A stretch of 64,000 nucleotides of DNA from Pseudochryseolinea flava (lineage in GTDB: Bacteria > Bacteroidota > Bacteroidia > Cytophagales > Cyclobacteriaceae), in the NCBI RefSeq assembly GCF_003286915.1, contig NZ_QMFY01000001.1:372001-436000 (forward strand), read 5' to 3'. A program made the translations under genes and the position numbers. Below are positions 62,928 through 64,000 of the stretch, piece by piece (the stretch's first letter is position 1; the number at the start of each line of letters is the position of its first letter). The notes beneath the pieces were generated by a model. It saw nothing but the letters and a program-made list of their open reading frames with translations. It searched no databases and had not been told where the DNA came from.

Positions 62928-63395
62928 ATGAAAACATCTAAGATTTCAGACATTAGTCTGCTGATTCTTCGCGCTTCGTTAGGAATTATTATCGCAGCAC
63001 ACGGCGCACAAAAATTACTCGGCTGGTTCGGAGGATTTGGTTTCGATGCATCGATGGCATTCTTTACTAACACAATCGGGCTACCCTATGTACTGTCGCT
63101 TCTTATTATTCTGGCCGAAAGTATTGGCATGATTGCCTTAGCACTTGGATTGTTCAGTCGTGTATTTGCTGCATCCTTGATCGCCATCATGCTTGGCGCA
63201 ATATTGACGACGCATGGTGAATATTTTTTTATGAATTGGTTTAACGCGCAGCCCAGCGAAGGCTTTGAGTTCCACATTCTAGTCATCCTCTTATCACTGG
63301 TCGTCGTATTAAATGGCGGTGGATCCTACTCCCTTGACGCGGTCATTCACGCGAAAATATCTACTAAACGAAAACTGGCGGCGCTTTTCTATTGA
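62928..63395 (+). CDS. DoxX-family membrane protein
   Basis: 155 residues, four hydrophobic helices with the DoxX pattern: LLILRASLGIIIAAHGAQKL, LGWFGGFGFDASMAFF, LAESIGMIALALGLFSRVFA and HILVILLSLVVVLNGGGSYS. DoxX-like proteins are linked to quinone-coupled redox reactions and thiol stress. It lies between a Crp/Fnr gene and an oxidoreductase gene. Confidence 0.92.
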   Translation: MKTSKISDISLLILRASLGIIIAAHGAQKLLGWFGGFGFDASMAFFTNTIGLPYVLSLLIILAESIGMIALALGLFSRVFAASLIAIMLGAILTTHGEYFFMNWFNAQPSEGFEFHILVILLSLVVVLNGGGSYSLDAVIHAKISTKRKLAALFY

Positions 63396-63424
63396 AGAAA
63401 AGCTGATCCTTTATTCCACGAGCA

Positions 63425-63459
63425 GAGAAAAATTATTCCCCATGGCAATAATTTTTCTC
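63425..63459 (+). terminator. 13-bp stem-loop after doxX
   Basis: GAGAAAAATTATT (63425-63437) and AATAATTTTTCTC (63447-63459) pair perfectly around CCCCATGGC. The A/T arms supply a T-rich 3' side, so it may terminate transcription. Confidence 0.65.
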
Positions 63460-63509
63460 CGATTGTATGCATGATCGGTGATTATGATTTTTGATTAAAA
63501 GAAAATTTT

Positions 63510-64000
63510 ATGAACACAGAAGGTCATGCAACAAAAAAAGTAACCGTTGTTGGTTTAGGACAGATGGGATCAACACTTGCCAAACTTCTCCTACAATCGG
63601 GTTATAACGTAACCGTTTGGAATCGTACACAAACTAAAGCTGAAGCATTAATACAAGCTGGCGCGCATTATGAAGCTAATGTATCGAGTGCGATAAAACG
63701 CAGCGACGTTATTGTCGTGTGCGTTTCCGATTACGCGACAACCCATACCATTCTCGCAGGTACCGACAAGGAAGTATTTTTAGGAAAAATATTCATTCAA
63801 TTGACAACAGGAAGTCCACAAGAAGCTACCACAAGCTCCACATACTTCACCGAACGACATGCGCAATATCTTGACGGTGCCATTCAAGTTGCTCCAGACC
63901 AGATGGCAAAACCTGATACGACCATCTTCATTTCCGGTAATAGTTCAGCATTTAACCTCGTCAAGGAATTGCTCTCCGTATTCGGTGGGAACATTAAATA
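63510..64000 (+). CDS. NAD(P)-dependent oxidoreductase, imine-reductase-like, 3' end outside window
   Basis: 163 residues are visible from ATG 63510. A Rossmann start (TVVGLGQMGSTLAKLLLQSG, VTVWNRTQTKAEAL) and ATTHTILAG place it in the 6-phosphogluconate/beta-hydroxyacid dehydrogenase superfamily. The segment after the sheet reads LDGAIQVAPDQM instead of the beta-hydroxyacid motif DAPVSGG, which is closer to imine reductases. The C-terminal helical domain lies beyond the window. Confidence 0.85.
   Translation, partial: MNTEGHATKKVTVVGLGQMGSTLAKLLLQSGYNVTVWNRTQTKAEALIQAGAHYEANVSSAIKRSDVIVVCVSDYATTHTILAGTDKEVFLGKIFIQLTTGSPQEATTSSTYFTERHAQYLDGAIQVAPDQMAKPDTTIFISGNSSAFNLVKELLSVFGGNIK

Overview
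The window comes from a member of the Bacteroidota, most likely a soil or freshwater Cytophagales-type bacterium. Several independent signs point there: promoters of the TTTG / TAnnTTTG type, a subtilisin-like protease with a C-terminal type IX secretion sorting domain, a PadR regulator next to a MacB-like permease with an N-terminal permease-prefix domain, LytS/LytTR and TPR-type sensor kinases, many small Crp/Fnr and AraC regulators, and families such as DUF2911. No insertion sequence, integrase or CRISPR array is visible. The region reads as an accessory stretch of many small one- to four-gene units.

Layout. 1-6.8 kb: a partial gene, tRNA-Ser, a decayed AraC/VOC pair, a BtrH-type protein and a CPBP membrane protein. 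Then comes the most unusual segment: an operator-bearing promoter with a mini-ORF and terminator, two tandem degenerate tRNA-like genes with tryptophan-like anticodon arms, and a minimal RNA ligase. A 12-copy heptanucleotide repeat follows. 7-21.3 kb: a secreted protein, a divergent azoreductase/HxlR pair, a TPR histidine kinase, an epoxide hydrolase / DHFR-like / VOC / DUF2911 gene run and a PadR-permease pair. 21.7-31.7 kb: an ECF41-like sigma factor with its azoreductase and NTF2 partners, a serine hydrolase, a hemolysin III homologue, a 7TM-AraC regulator and a large M1 peptidase. 32-37 kb: signalling genes (LytS/LytTR pair, kinase fragment, STAS, CheY). 37.5-50 kb: a T9SS subtilase, AraC/aldo-keto reductase, Crp/DJ-1 with an exact Crp-like box, a sigma factor with a membrane partner, a GAF-PAS protein and a prolyl oligopeptidase. 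50-58.4 kb: an ABC-F protein with a possible leader, Crp/SDR, an Ada-Ogt fusion, DUF3820, DUF4268 and a beta-lactamase-family hydrolase. 58.4-64 kb: RtcB, its conserved partner fused in frame to a truncated GlxA module, Crp/DoxX, and a partial imine-reductase-like gene.

Two themes recur. First, RNA ligation: a minimal Rnl2-like ligase beside tRNA-like genes and, 54 kb away, RtcB with a partner of unknown function. Second, regulator-plus-enzyme modules (HxlR/azoR, AraC/aldo-keto reductase, three Crp/Fnr cases, ECF41/azoR/NTF2), several with an inverted repeat in the intervening DNA, suggesting small independent stress-response switches. Several loci are decaying by frameshift, truncation or stop loss.
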